Assembly (NCBI GenBank): GCA_002339675.1
Contig: DDKB01000015.1
Span: 1-60,542 of the forward strand
Length of the DNA: 60,542 nucleotides
Direction of reading: 5' to 3'
DNA from: Stutzerimonas stutzeri
Lineage (GTDB): Bacteria; Pseudomonadota; Gammaproteobacteria; Pseudomonadales; Pseudomonadaceae
Shown: positions 9,415 through 16,665 of the stretch, in pieces
How positions within the stretch are numbered: the stretch's first letter is position 1
Layout of the letters: each line of letters opens with the position of its first letter
Notes under the pieces: generated by a model
The model's database searches: none
What the model was told of the DNA's origin: nothing
Seen by the model: the letters and a program-made list of their open reading frames with translations, nothing else
Made by a program: the position numbers and the translations under genes

Positions 9415-10075
9415 GGGCGGCTTTCCTGAAGGCATCGGCGAACGGAGTGGGCGCCGGTGCGGACGGCTGCAGGGCGGCGGTCACCGCCACAGGCAGCTTC
9501 AGTTCGACTGGCAGCGGGCCCACCTGCAGAGTGCCGGCGTCGACCGGCAGCCGACTCGTCAGGGCCGGGTGCCAGAGCGTCGCCGGGTACTGGCCGGCCG
9601 GGACATCCAGCAACAGGCGGCCCTGAGCATCACTGACGCCAAACCAGGGGTCATCGGTGATGTAGATGTAGCCCAGCATCCAGTCATGGATGTTGCAGCC
9701 CAGCACCACCAGCCCTGGCTGGTCGAAGGTGACCGGCGCGCTTGGCGTGCCCTCGTAGAGGCGCAGCTCGAAGCGCTTGGCCGGCGAGAAGGAATAGACC
9801 TGGTGGCGGATATCGTCACTGTTGGGAAAGCTCACCGCCGTGCCGGTCGCCACGGCGAGCACCGCCGGCACGAACTGCTTGGCGACCTGATCCATCAGCG
9901 CCACGCCGCCTGGCCTGACCGGCTCCCGGCGCTCGCCGGCGAGGCTCACCACCGCACCGGCTGTCGGCCGCCCGCCAGCATCGACCACCCGCAACGCGAA
10001 GGGCTGGGCAAGGGCTGGCACCCCGAGCACGCACAGCAAGAAAAAACAACCGGACCGCAAGACATGCCTGAACAT
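9398..10075 (-). CDS. Secreted cupredoxin-like (methylamine-utilization-type) protein
   Basis: A 225-residue protein with signal peptide (VLGVPALAQP). The middle holds SFPNSDDIRHQVYSFS and later LGCNIHDWMLGYI, giving the His...Cys...His...Met ligand order of plastocyanin-like type-1 copper sites. Such proteins are often labelled methylamine utilization protein, although no methylamine dehydrogenase genes are present here. Start at 10075 is backed by GGAG 8 bases upstream. It is the first gene of the cluster feeding the GGDEF/EAL protein, so it may hand an electron or copper-dependent signal to that sensor; this is inference. Confidence 0.75.
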   Translation of the reverse strand: MFRHVLRSGCFFLLCVLGVPALAQPFALRVVDAGGRPTAGAVVSLAGERREPVRPGGVALMDQVAKQFVPAVLAVATGTAVSFPNSDDIRHQVYSFSPAKRFELRLYEGTPSAPVTFDQPGLVVLGCNIHDWMLGYIYITDDPWFGVSDAQGRLLLDVPAGQYPATLWHPALTSRLPVDAGTLQVGPLPVELKLPVAVTAALQPSAPAPTPFADAFRKAARDAQP

Positions 10076-10313
10076 AACGCTGACTCCGCCATCGTGGCTC
10101 ACCGTTGGACTACCGCCACTCCCTGGCAACCGCTTGGCCCAGTCAGGCTAGCCCATTGCCATCACTCGATCACGCTCAATTTTCACATTGACCGGTATTG
10201 CACCGAGCGCCGCCCTGTCGTCGCCCCGTGCAAAACGGATGGCGCTGCGGGCTGTCCTAGCGTTAAGACCGCACCGCCCAGCGCGGCTTCATCGCAGCCC
10301 AAGGAGAACCGCC

Positions 10314-10538
10314 ATGTCAGTCAGCATCGATACCGCCAACGGTACTTGCTCCACCACGGTCGGAGGCACCACGTACCGCAGCGCCATCACCGACGTCCGG
10401 GTCAGCACCGATCCGGCGGCCCGCATGTCGATGGCCCACATCGAGGGCCATAGCACCCATGTCACCGAGGACATGGCCGAGCATCTGGTAGCGGCCGGCG
10501 CCAAGGACGAGCGCGAGAACCTGATCGCCGACGATTAG
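10314..10538 (+). CDS. DUF3203 family protein
   Basis: A 74-residue soluble protein starting at 10314 behind an AAGGAGAA ribosome-binding site. The pattern MSVxIDT...STDPAARMSMAHIEGHxxHVTE matches the small Pseudomonas family DUF3203, of unknown function. It is divergent from the cupredoxin cluster and shares the 238-base upstream region with it. A strong terminator follows. Confidence 0.75.
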   Translation: MSVSIDTANGTCSTTVGGTTYRSAITDVRVSTDPAARMSMAHIEGHSTHVTEDMAEHLVAAGAKDERENLIADD

Positions 10539-10606
10539 AAGAGTTTTCGACGGCCACCCGCGGCGCATGAGCCGGAGCCGACCAGCGGTTGGCGAGCGCG
10601 CAAAAA

Positions 10607-10642
10607 GAAACCCCGCTGCCGGGCAACCGACAGCGGGGTTTC
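10607..10642. terminator. Bidirectional terminator
   Basis: A perfect 12-bp stem, GAAACCCCGCTG (10607-10618) with CAGCGGGGTTTC (10631-10642), and a 12-base loop, preceded by an A run. It lies between the convergent DUF3203 gene and putP copy 2 and probably serves both. Confidence 0.85.
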
Positions 10643-10661
10643 TCGTTGACGGGCGGATGTA

Positions 10662-12146
10662 TCAGCGGCCCTGATACTCGTTTTCAGCGTCTTCGAAACG
10701 CTTGATCATGCTCGGCGAAGCGCCCTGGCCGACCTTGCTGAACACCACGATGGCGAGACTGGCGAGGATGAATCCCGGGATGATTTCGTACAGGCCCAAA
10801 CCGATGAACTGCTTCCAGACCACCACGGTGACGGCACCGACGATCATGCCGGCCAGTGCGCCATTGCGGGTCATGTGCTTCCACAGCAGCGAGATCAGCA
10901 CCACCGGACCGAAGGCGGCACCGAAGCCGGCCCAGGCGTAGGACACCAGGCCCAGTACCTTGCTGTCCGGATTCGAGGCGATGCCCAGGGCGATGAAGGC
11001 GATCAGCAGCACCATCGCACGGCCGACCCAGACCAGTTCGGTCTGCGAGGCGTGCTTGCGCAGCATGGCCTTGTAGAAGTCCTGCGTCAGGGCACTGGAG
11101 CTGACCAGCAGCTGGGCGCTGAGGGTACTCATGACGGCAGCCAGTACACCGGAAAGAATCACACCGGCGACCCAGGGGTTGAAGAGGAGCTTCACCAGCT
11201 CCATGAACACGCGCTCGCCGTTCTCGGTTACCGGGCCGGCCAGCGATGGGTTGTCAGCGAAGTAGGCGATGCCGAAGAAGCCCACCGCCACGGCGCCAGC
11301 GAGGGTCAGGATCATCCACGCCATGCCGATGCGGCGGGCATTGGGGATGGTCTTGACCGAGTCGGCCGCCATGAAGCGCACCAGGATATGCGGCTGGCCG
11401 AAGTAGCCTAGGCCCCAGGCCAGGAGCGAGATGATCGCGACGAAGGACAGGCCGTTGAACATGTCGAAGGCGGCCGGTTTCAGCGTCTCGATGGTGTCCA
11501 TCGCCGCGCCCATGTCGCCCAGCGCCAGGATCACGAACACCGGCGTGATCAGCAGCGCGAAGATCATCAGCGTCGCCTGCACGGTGTCAGTCCAGCTGAC
11601 GGCGAGGAAGCCGCCGATGAACACGTAGAGAATGGTCGCCGCGGCGCCGATCCACAGCGCCAGGTCATAGGGCACGCCGAAGCTGCTCTCAAACAGGCGC
11701 GCACCGGCCACCACGCCCGAGGCGCAGTAGATGGTGAAGAACACCAGCACGACCAGCGCCGAGAAGATGCGCAGCAGGCGGCTTTCATCCTCGAAACGGT
11801 GCGAGAAGTAATCCGGCAGGGTCAGGGCGTTCTTGTTGCGTTCGGTGTGCACGCGCAGGCGGCCGGCGACGAACAGCCAGTTCAGCCAGGCGCCCGCGAC
11901 GAGGCCGATGGCGATCCAGCTTTCCGACAGCCCTGCCGCGTAGATGGCACCCGGCAGGCCCATCAGCAGCCAGCCGCTCATGTCCGAAGCACCGGCCGAC
12001 AGGGCGGTGACGAAACTGCCGAGACTACGCCCCCCCAGGATGTAGTCGTCGAAGTTCTTGGTGGCACGGTAGGCGACGAAGCCAATCAACAGCATGGCGC
12101 CGATATAGATCACGAAGGTGATCAGGGTGGGTGTACTGATGCTCAT
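10662..12146 (-). CDS. putP: Sodium/proline symporter PutP, copy 2
   Basis: A 494-residue sodium:proline symporter, very similar along its length to the copy at 4100-5584. It keeps the ILGGRSLGSFVTALSAGASDMSGW core and about 13 membrane spans. The start at 12146 is preceded by GAGGGAAC. This copy lies directly downstream of putA on the same strand, with a 207-base gap containing a hairpin, and is the classical proline-uptake partner of PutA. Co-regulation by PruR with putA is likely from the P. aeruginosa arrangement. Confidence 0.92.
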   Translation of the reverse strand: MSISTPTLITFVIYIGAMLLIGFVAYRATKNFDDYILGGRSLGSFVTALSAGASDMSGWLLMGLPGAIYAAGLSESWIAIGLVAGAWLNWLFVAGRLRVHTERNKNALTLPDYFSHRFEDESRLLRIFSALVVLVFFTIYCASGVVAGARLFESSFGVPYDLALWIGAAATILYVFIGGFLAVSWTDTVQATLMIFALLITPVFVILALGDMGAAMDTIETLKPAAFDMFNGLSFVAIISLLAWGLGYFGQPHILVRFMAADSVKTIPNARRIGMAWMILTLAGAVAVGFFGIAYFADNPSLAGPVTENGERVFMELVKLLFNPWVAGVILSGVLAAVMSTLSAQLLVSSSALTQDFYKAMLRKHASQTELVWVGRAMVLLIAFIALGIASNPDSKVLGLVSYAWAGFGAAFGPVVLISLLWKHMTRNGALAGMIVGAVTVVVWKQFIGLGLYEIIPGFILASLAIVVFSKVGQGASPSMIKRFEDAENEYQGR

Positions 12147-12302
12147 TTTGTTCCCTCGTTAGTTGTTGTTGATGGGCGCGAGGGTTATCCCGATCCCACC
12201 TGGCAGAGGGCGATGGCGGATCGCGCCATCACCGGGACGAGTCCAACCGGACCCATCAGTGGCGGAAGAGCGATCCGCCGACTGTTCTGATTGTTCTAAT
12301 GA

Positions 12303-12331
12303 GCTGGCGGTCTCTGAACCGAGCCGCCAGC
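12303..12331. terminator. Hairpin after putA
   Basis: GCTGGCGG (12303-12310) pairs with CCGCCAGC (12324-12331) around a 13-base loop, about 20 bases beyond the putA stop codon. No U tract follows on the minus strand, so it may be an attenuator or an mRNA-stabilising hairpin between putA and putP. Confidence 0.4.
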
Positions 12332-12353
12332 CGTTATTCCCGTCGCGTGACGA

Positions 12354-15300
12354 TCAGTCATCCACCAACGACAGCAAGGACGCATTGCCGCCCACCGCCG
12401 TGGTGTTGGTCGAGGTGGTGCGCTCGTTGACGAAGCGCAGCAGGTAGCTCGGGCCGCCCGCCTTCGGGCCGGTGCCGGACAGTCCACAGCCGCCGAACGG
12501 CTGCACACCGACCACCGCACCGACCTGGTTGCGGTTGACGTAGAGGTTGCCGACCCGCGCCAGCGCTTCGATGCGCTCGGCGGTTTCCTCGTTGCGGCTG
12601 TGCACGCCAAGCGTCAGGCCGTAACCGGTGGCATTGATGTCGGCGACGACTTTCTCCAGGTCCGCGGCGTCGAAACGCACCACGTGCAGGACCGGACCGA
12701 ACTGCTCTTTTTTCAGCTCAAGAATGCTGCCGATCTCGAACGCCACCGGCGCCACGAAATGGCCATTCAGGCTGCCGCTCAGCTTGGCCTCGGCGATCAG
12801 CTTGCCTTCCCCCTTGAGCTGCTGGATATGCGCCAGCAGGCCTTCGCGCGCCTCGGCATCGATCACCGGGCCCAGGTCGTTTTCGCGCAGGTGCGTCGGG
12901 CCGACCTTGAGCTCGGCCATGGCGCCCTTGAGCAGCTCGATCACGCGGTCGGCGATGTCGCGCTGGACGTAGAGCACGCGCAGGGCCGAGCACCGCTGAC
13001 CGGCGCTGGTGAACGCCGAGGCGACGGCATCCTTGACCACCTGCTCCGGCAGCGCGGTGGAGTCGACGATCATGGCGTTCTGGCCACCGGTCTCGGCGAT
13101 CAGAGCCGCGATGGCGCCCTCCTTCTCGGCCAGCTGGCGGTTGATGATGCGCGCCGTGTCGGTAGAACCGGTGAAGCACACGCCCACCACACGCGGATCG
13201 CGGCAGAACACGCCGCCGAGCGTGGCGCCGTCGCCTGGCAGGAAGGCAATCGCCTCCTTCGGCAGGCCGGCTTCCAACATCAGTTCCAGTGCACGGGCAG
13301 CGATCAGGCTGGTCTGCTCGGCGGGCTTGGCCAGCACGGTGTTGCCGGCGACCAGCGCCGCGGTGATCTGACCGAGGTAGATCGCCAGCGGGAAGTTCCA
13401 GGGGCTGATGCAGACGAACACGCCGCGGCCTTCATGGAACAGCTCGTTGCGCTCGCCGGTCGGGCCCTTGAGTTCTTCACGGCCAAGCTTCAGGCGCGCC
13501 TGCAGCGCGTAGTAACGGCAGAAATCCACCGCCTCGCGGACTTCGTCGATGCCGTCCTGCAGCGTTTTGCCCGCTTCCAGGGTGCACATGGCCATCAGCT
13601 CGGCGCGGTTGGCTTCAAGCAGGTCAGCGAGGCGCTCGAGGATCTGCGCGCGCTGTTCGATCGGCGTGGCGTTCCAGCGTGGCCAGAAGGCTGCCAGACC
13701 GTCGATGGCCTGCTTGGCCTGCTCGGCGGTAGCGAATTGGGCGGTGCCCACTTCCTGACTGAGCTGATACGGGCAATGCACCTTGTGCGGGGTGCCGTTG
13801 AGCTTCTGCCCGCCGATCACCGGGGCGGCTTGCCACTGGCGGTCGAGGAAGGTCTGGTAGGCGCTGGACAGTTCGTTCCACTGGGTCTGGATGTTCATGT
13901 TGATGCCTTGCGAGTTGGTCCGGTTGCCGTACAACGCCGGCGGGAGCGGGATGCGATGGTTGCCGAGGGTCTTGAACTGGCGCAGCTGGGTGACCGGGTG
14001 ATCGATCAGGCTGTCGACCGGTACGCGCGGGTCGACCAGCTGGTGGACGAACGAAGAGTTCGCGCCGTTTTCCAGCAGGCGGCGCACCAGGTACGGCAGC
14101 AAATCCTTGTGAGCACCGACCGGTGCATAGATGCGTACGTTCTTGCGGTACTTCTCGATCACCGTGTCGTACAGCGCATCGCCCATGCCGTGCAGGCGCT
14201 GGAACTCGAATTCACGCGGCGTCTTCAGCTCGCCGACCATCGACAGGATGCAGCTAACGGTATGGGCGTTGTGGCTGGCGAACTGCGGGTAGATCACGCC
14301 GCGGGTCTGCTCGGACAGCAGGTAGCGGGCGCACGCAAGGTACGAGGTGTCGGTACCTTCCTTGCGGGTGTAGACCGGGTAGCCATCGAGGCCCTGAACC
14401 TGGCACTGCTTGATCTCGCTGTCCCAGTAGGCGCCTTTCACCAGACGCAGCGGAATCCGCGCGCCCAGCTCTTTGCCCAGCAAGGTCAGCCACACCAGCA
14501 CCGGCAAGCAGCGCTTGGAGTACGCCTGGATCACCAGGCCGAACTCGCCCCAGCCGGCGATGGCCGGGTCGCGCATGAGCTTTTCATAGAGTTCCAGCGA
14601 CAGCTCGAGGCGGTCGGCTTCTTCGGCGTCGATGGTGATGCCGACATCCAGCCGACGCGCCAGGATCGCGAGGTCACGCACGTTGGCGAACAGCTCGGTG
14701 AGCACGCGCTCACGCTGGGCCACTTCATAACGCGGATGCAACGCGGAGAGCTTGATCGACACCGACGGACGCGGGCCTGGGCCAACCTGTGGTTCGGCCC
14801 CGACGATTTCCACGGCCTGGCGGTAGTCGGCCATGTACTTGCGCGCATCCTCGGCCGTCAGCGCCGCTTCACCGAGCATGTCGAAGGAATAGGTGTAGCC
14901 CTTCTCGCGCTCCGGGCGGCCGTTCTTCAAGGCTTCGGAGATGGTGCGACCGAGGACGAACTGCTTGCCCATCAGCTTCATGGCCTGGTTCATCGCGGCG
15001 CGGATGACAGGTTCGCCGGAGCGTTTGACCAGCCGGCCAATGACGTTCTTGGGACGACCGTCGGAATTGTCCGGGTCGACCACCTTGCCGGTCATCACCA
15101 GGCCCCAGGCGGCGAAGTTGACCAGCACATTGTCGCTCTGGCCCAGGTGGCGTTCCCACTCGGCGGCGTTGAGCTTGTCGCGGATCAGCGCATCGGCGGT
15201 GGCCGAGTCCGGCACGCGCAGCAGCGCTTCGGCCAGGCACATCAGCATCAGGCCTTCGTGGGTGTCGAGGCTGTACTGGCGCAGCAGCGCATCGAGCGTA

Positions 15301-15515
15301 TCGACCGCGTTGTCGCGGCCGCGCACGGCTTCGATCAGGTTGCGGGCCTCGCGACGGATGGCGTCGATACCGGCGTCGCCGGGATCGGCCAGCTGCAAGA
15401 GCTCGTTCAGGTAGGCCGCCTCGTCAACGCTGTAATTCGCGCTGATGGCGGGGAAAAACTCGGCGGCTTTCAGGTTGGCGAATTCGCCCTGCAAGACGTG
15501 ACCGGCTTTGAACAT
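12354..15515 (-). CDS. putA: Bifunctional proline dehydrogenase / P5C dehydrogenase PutA
   Basis: A 1053-residue enzyme that oxidises proline to glutamate in two steps at the inner membrane face. The N-terminal half is the FAD proline dehydrogenase barrel (VSIKLSALHPRYE, TIDAEEADRLELSLE, RLVKGAYWDSEIK). The C-terminal half is an aldehyde dehydrogenase with the catalytic Cys in SAGQRCSALRV and the ETGGQN segment. It starts directly at the catalytic region and lacks the ribbon-helix-helix DNA-binding domain of E. coli PutA, like the roughly 1060-residue P. aeruginosa enzyme. It therefore cannot repress its own gene; control is expected from the adjacent AraC-type regulator. Confidence 0.95.
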   Translation of the reverse strand: MFKAGHVLQGEFANLKAAEFFPAISANYSVDEAAYLNELLQLADPGDAGIDAIRREARNLIEAVRGRDNAVDTLDALLRQYSLDTHEGLMLMCLAEALLRVPDSATADALIRDKLNAAEWERHLGQSDNVLVNFAAWGLVMTGKVVDPDNSDGRPKNVIGRLVKRSGEPVIRAAMNQAMKLMGKQFVLGRTISEALKNGRPEREKGYTYSFDMLGEAALTAEDARKYMADYRQAVEIVGAEPQVGPGPRPSVSIKLSALHPRYEVAQRERVLTELFANVRDLAILARRLDVGITIDAEEADRLELSLELYEKLMRDPAIAGWGEFGLVIQAYSKRCLPVLVWLTLLGKELGARIPLRLVKGAYWDSEIKQCQVQGLDGYPVYTRKEGTDTSYLACARYLLSEQTRGVIYPQFASHNAHTVSCILSMVGELKTPREFEFQRLHGMGDALYDTVIEKYRKNVRIYAPVGAHKDLLPYLVRRLLENGANSSFVHQLVDPRVPVDSLIDHPVTQLRQFKTLGNHRIPLPPALYGNRTNSQGINMNIQTQWNELSSAYQTFLDRQWQAAPVIGGQKLNGTPHKVHCPYQLSQEVGTAQFATAEQAKQAIDGLAAFWPRWNATPIEQRAQILERLADLLEANRAELMAMCTLEAGKTLQDGIDEVREAVDFCRYYALQARLKLGREELKGPTGERNELFHEGRGVFVCISPWNFPLAIYLGQITAALVAGNTVLAKPAEQTSLIAARALELMLEAGLPKEAIAFLPGDGATLGGVFCRDPRVVGVCFTGSTDTARIINRQLAEKEGAIAALIAETGGQNAMIVDSTALPEQVVKDAVASAFTSAGQRCSALRVLYVQRDIADRVIELLKGAMAELKVGPTHLRENDLGPVIDAEAREGLLAHIQQLKGEGKLIAEAKLSGSLNGHFVAPVAFEIGSILELKKEQFGPVLHVVRFDAADLEKVVADINATGYGLTLGVHSRNEETAERIEALARVGNLYVNRNQVGAVVGVQPFGGCGLSGTGPKAGGPSYLLRFVNERTTSTNTTAVGGNASLLSLVDD

Positions 15516-15639
15516 CGCGCCGCTCCTCTGGTGGAGTGTTGTTGTACTGGCACGGCGTGCTGGCGTTCGAAATGACGCAGCAGTGGCCGAACGGGTAGGC
15601 GAATCTAAGGCGGGGGCGCAGGGCGTTGTTGCAGGAAAC

Positions 15640-15667
15640 TACGGAACTTTTACGGAAAACTACGAGG
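15640..15667. promoter_or_regulatory. TACGG repeats upstream of putA
   Basis: TACGGAA (15640-15646), TACGGAA (15651-15657) and TACGAGG (15661-15667) recur with 11- and 10-base spacing, so they face the same side of the helix. They lie about 125-150 bases upstream of the putA start, between pruR and putA. This fits an activator binding region for an AraC-type protein; assignment to PruR is inference. Confidence 0.45.
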
Positions 15668-15768
15668 TTTGATGCCCGTCAAAAGGCTGTCACGAAGAAT
15701 CGCTAAAGCGGTGCAGAAATACTGGCGTTTTAGCAGCAGCGCACCCTGATGGTGCACGCGGGCGGGCA

Positions 15769-16524
15769 TCACTCGTCGTGCTTGCGCAGGCGTTTGGGGG
15801 TCAGCCCGAGGTAGCGACGGGTGGCGGTGGTCAGCGCGCTCTGGCTGGAGAAGCCGCACTCTTCGGCGATGCGCACCAAGGGCAGCGGGCTTTCGCGCAG
15901 CAGCCGAGTGGCCCGGTCCAGGCGACTCTTGAGCAGGTACTGGTGAGGCGTCAGGCCGACGCTGTCCTTGAACTGCGCATGGAAGTGGCTCGGGCTCAGG
16001 CAGGCGACTTGCGCCAGCTCCGCCACGGTGATCCGTCGCGCCAGGTTGCTTTCGATGTGCGCATCGAGCCGCGCGATGTCCAGCGAACCGCTCGGCTGCC
16101 GCTGCGCCTCGCCAAACACCCGCAGGTGCAGCGCGCGCAGCAGCACGCCGCCCAATGCCCGCGCCAGCAGCGGGTCGCTGCCGTAGCGCGCCAGCTCGGC
16201 GCCGGCGTAATTGAGCAAGTTGTGGAAATCGGCATCCAGCGCCGGGTAGCGAGGTGTTTCGAACAACTGCGCGAGCAGCCGCGGGTCATCGTCGCTGACG
16301 TTCTGCTCGTCCAGATCGATAATCAGCATGCGGTTGTCACCCTTGCCGGCGAACTCATGCTCGGCATGACCGGGCACCAGGCAAGCACGCATGCGGCAGA
16401 CTTCACCGCCGGCGCCATCCACCTCGAACTCGGCGCTTCCGGACAGCGAAAGCACCAACTGATGGTAGTCGTGCGCGTGTTCGTGGGCCTTGTCGTCTAG
16501 ACGAAGCAGGCGAGCGTTGAGCAT
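15769..16524 (-). CDS. pruR: AraC-family regulator, probable PruR
   Basis: A 251-residue regulator. The N-terminal cupin-like part (HEHAHDYHQLVLSLSGSAEFEVDG) is a ligand-sensing domain. The C-terminal 100 residues hold the two helix-turn-helix units of AraC/XylS proteins (VAELAQVACLSPSHFHAQFKDSVGLTPHQYLLKSRL and IAEECGFSSQSALTTATRRYLGLTP). In P. aeruginosa the AraC-type PruR next to putA activates putA and putP in response to proline, and the position here is the same. The start at 16524 is chosen because upstream codons run antisense into the lon gene. Confidence 0.85.
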   Translation of the reverse strand: MLNARLLRLDDKAHEHAHDYHQLVLSLSGSAEFEVDGAGGEVCRMRACLVPGHAEHEFAGKGDNRMLIIDLDEQNVSDDDPRLLAQLFETPRYPALDADFHNLLNYAGAELARYGSDPLLARALGGVLLRALHLRVFGEAQRQPSGSLDIARLDAHIESNLARRITVAELAQVACLSPSHFHAQFKDSVGLTPHQYLLKSRLDRATRLLRESPLPLVRIAEECGFSSQSALTTATRRYLGLTPKRLRKHDE

Positions 16525-16609
16525 GGTGGAGTACCTGAGGTGTCGACGCACTCTACCGGAGGGCAGCGGCTTTTTACAGCGACGCCGATTCGCGGTGGCA
16601 GCGATCGGA

Positions 16610-16636
16610 TTGAAATCATTCGTCCGATACCCATCT
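16610..16636 (+). promoter_or_regulatory. Heat-shock (sigma-32-like) promoter of lon
   Basis: TTGAAA (16610-16615), 14 bases, then CCCATCT (16630-16636) closely match the sigma-32 pattern CTTGAAA-N11-16-CCCATNT. It lies 30-56 bases upstream of the Lon-type protease start, in the right orientation. Confidence 0.7.
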
Positions 16637-16665
16637 AAAGAGCACGTACTCGCCACAGGTGCCGC

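Noticed and set aside
4100..12146. putP duplication as an assembly artefact
   Set aside because: The two copies differ at many positions along their length and have different flanks, so they are true paralogues.
12354..15515. putA as a truncated gene missing its N-terminal DNA-binding domain
   Set aside because: P. aeruginosa PutA has the same short form (about 1060 residues) and a PruR regulator beside it, so this is the normal architecture for the group.
12600..15575. A 991-codon open frame on the plus strand opposite putA
   Set aside because: It is the exact antisense shadow of a fully recognisable PutA. High GC keeps it open, and its translation is Gln/His/Arg/Asp-rich without any domain.
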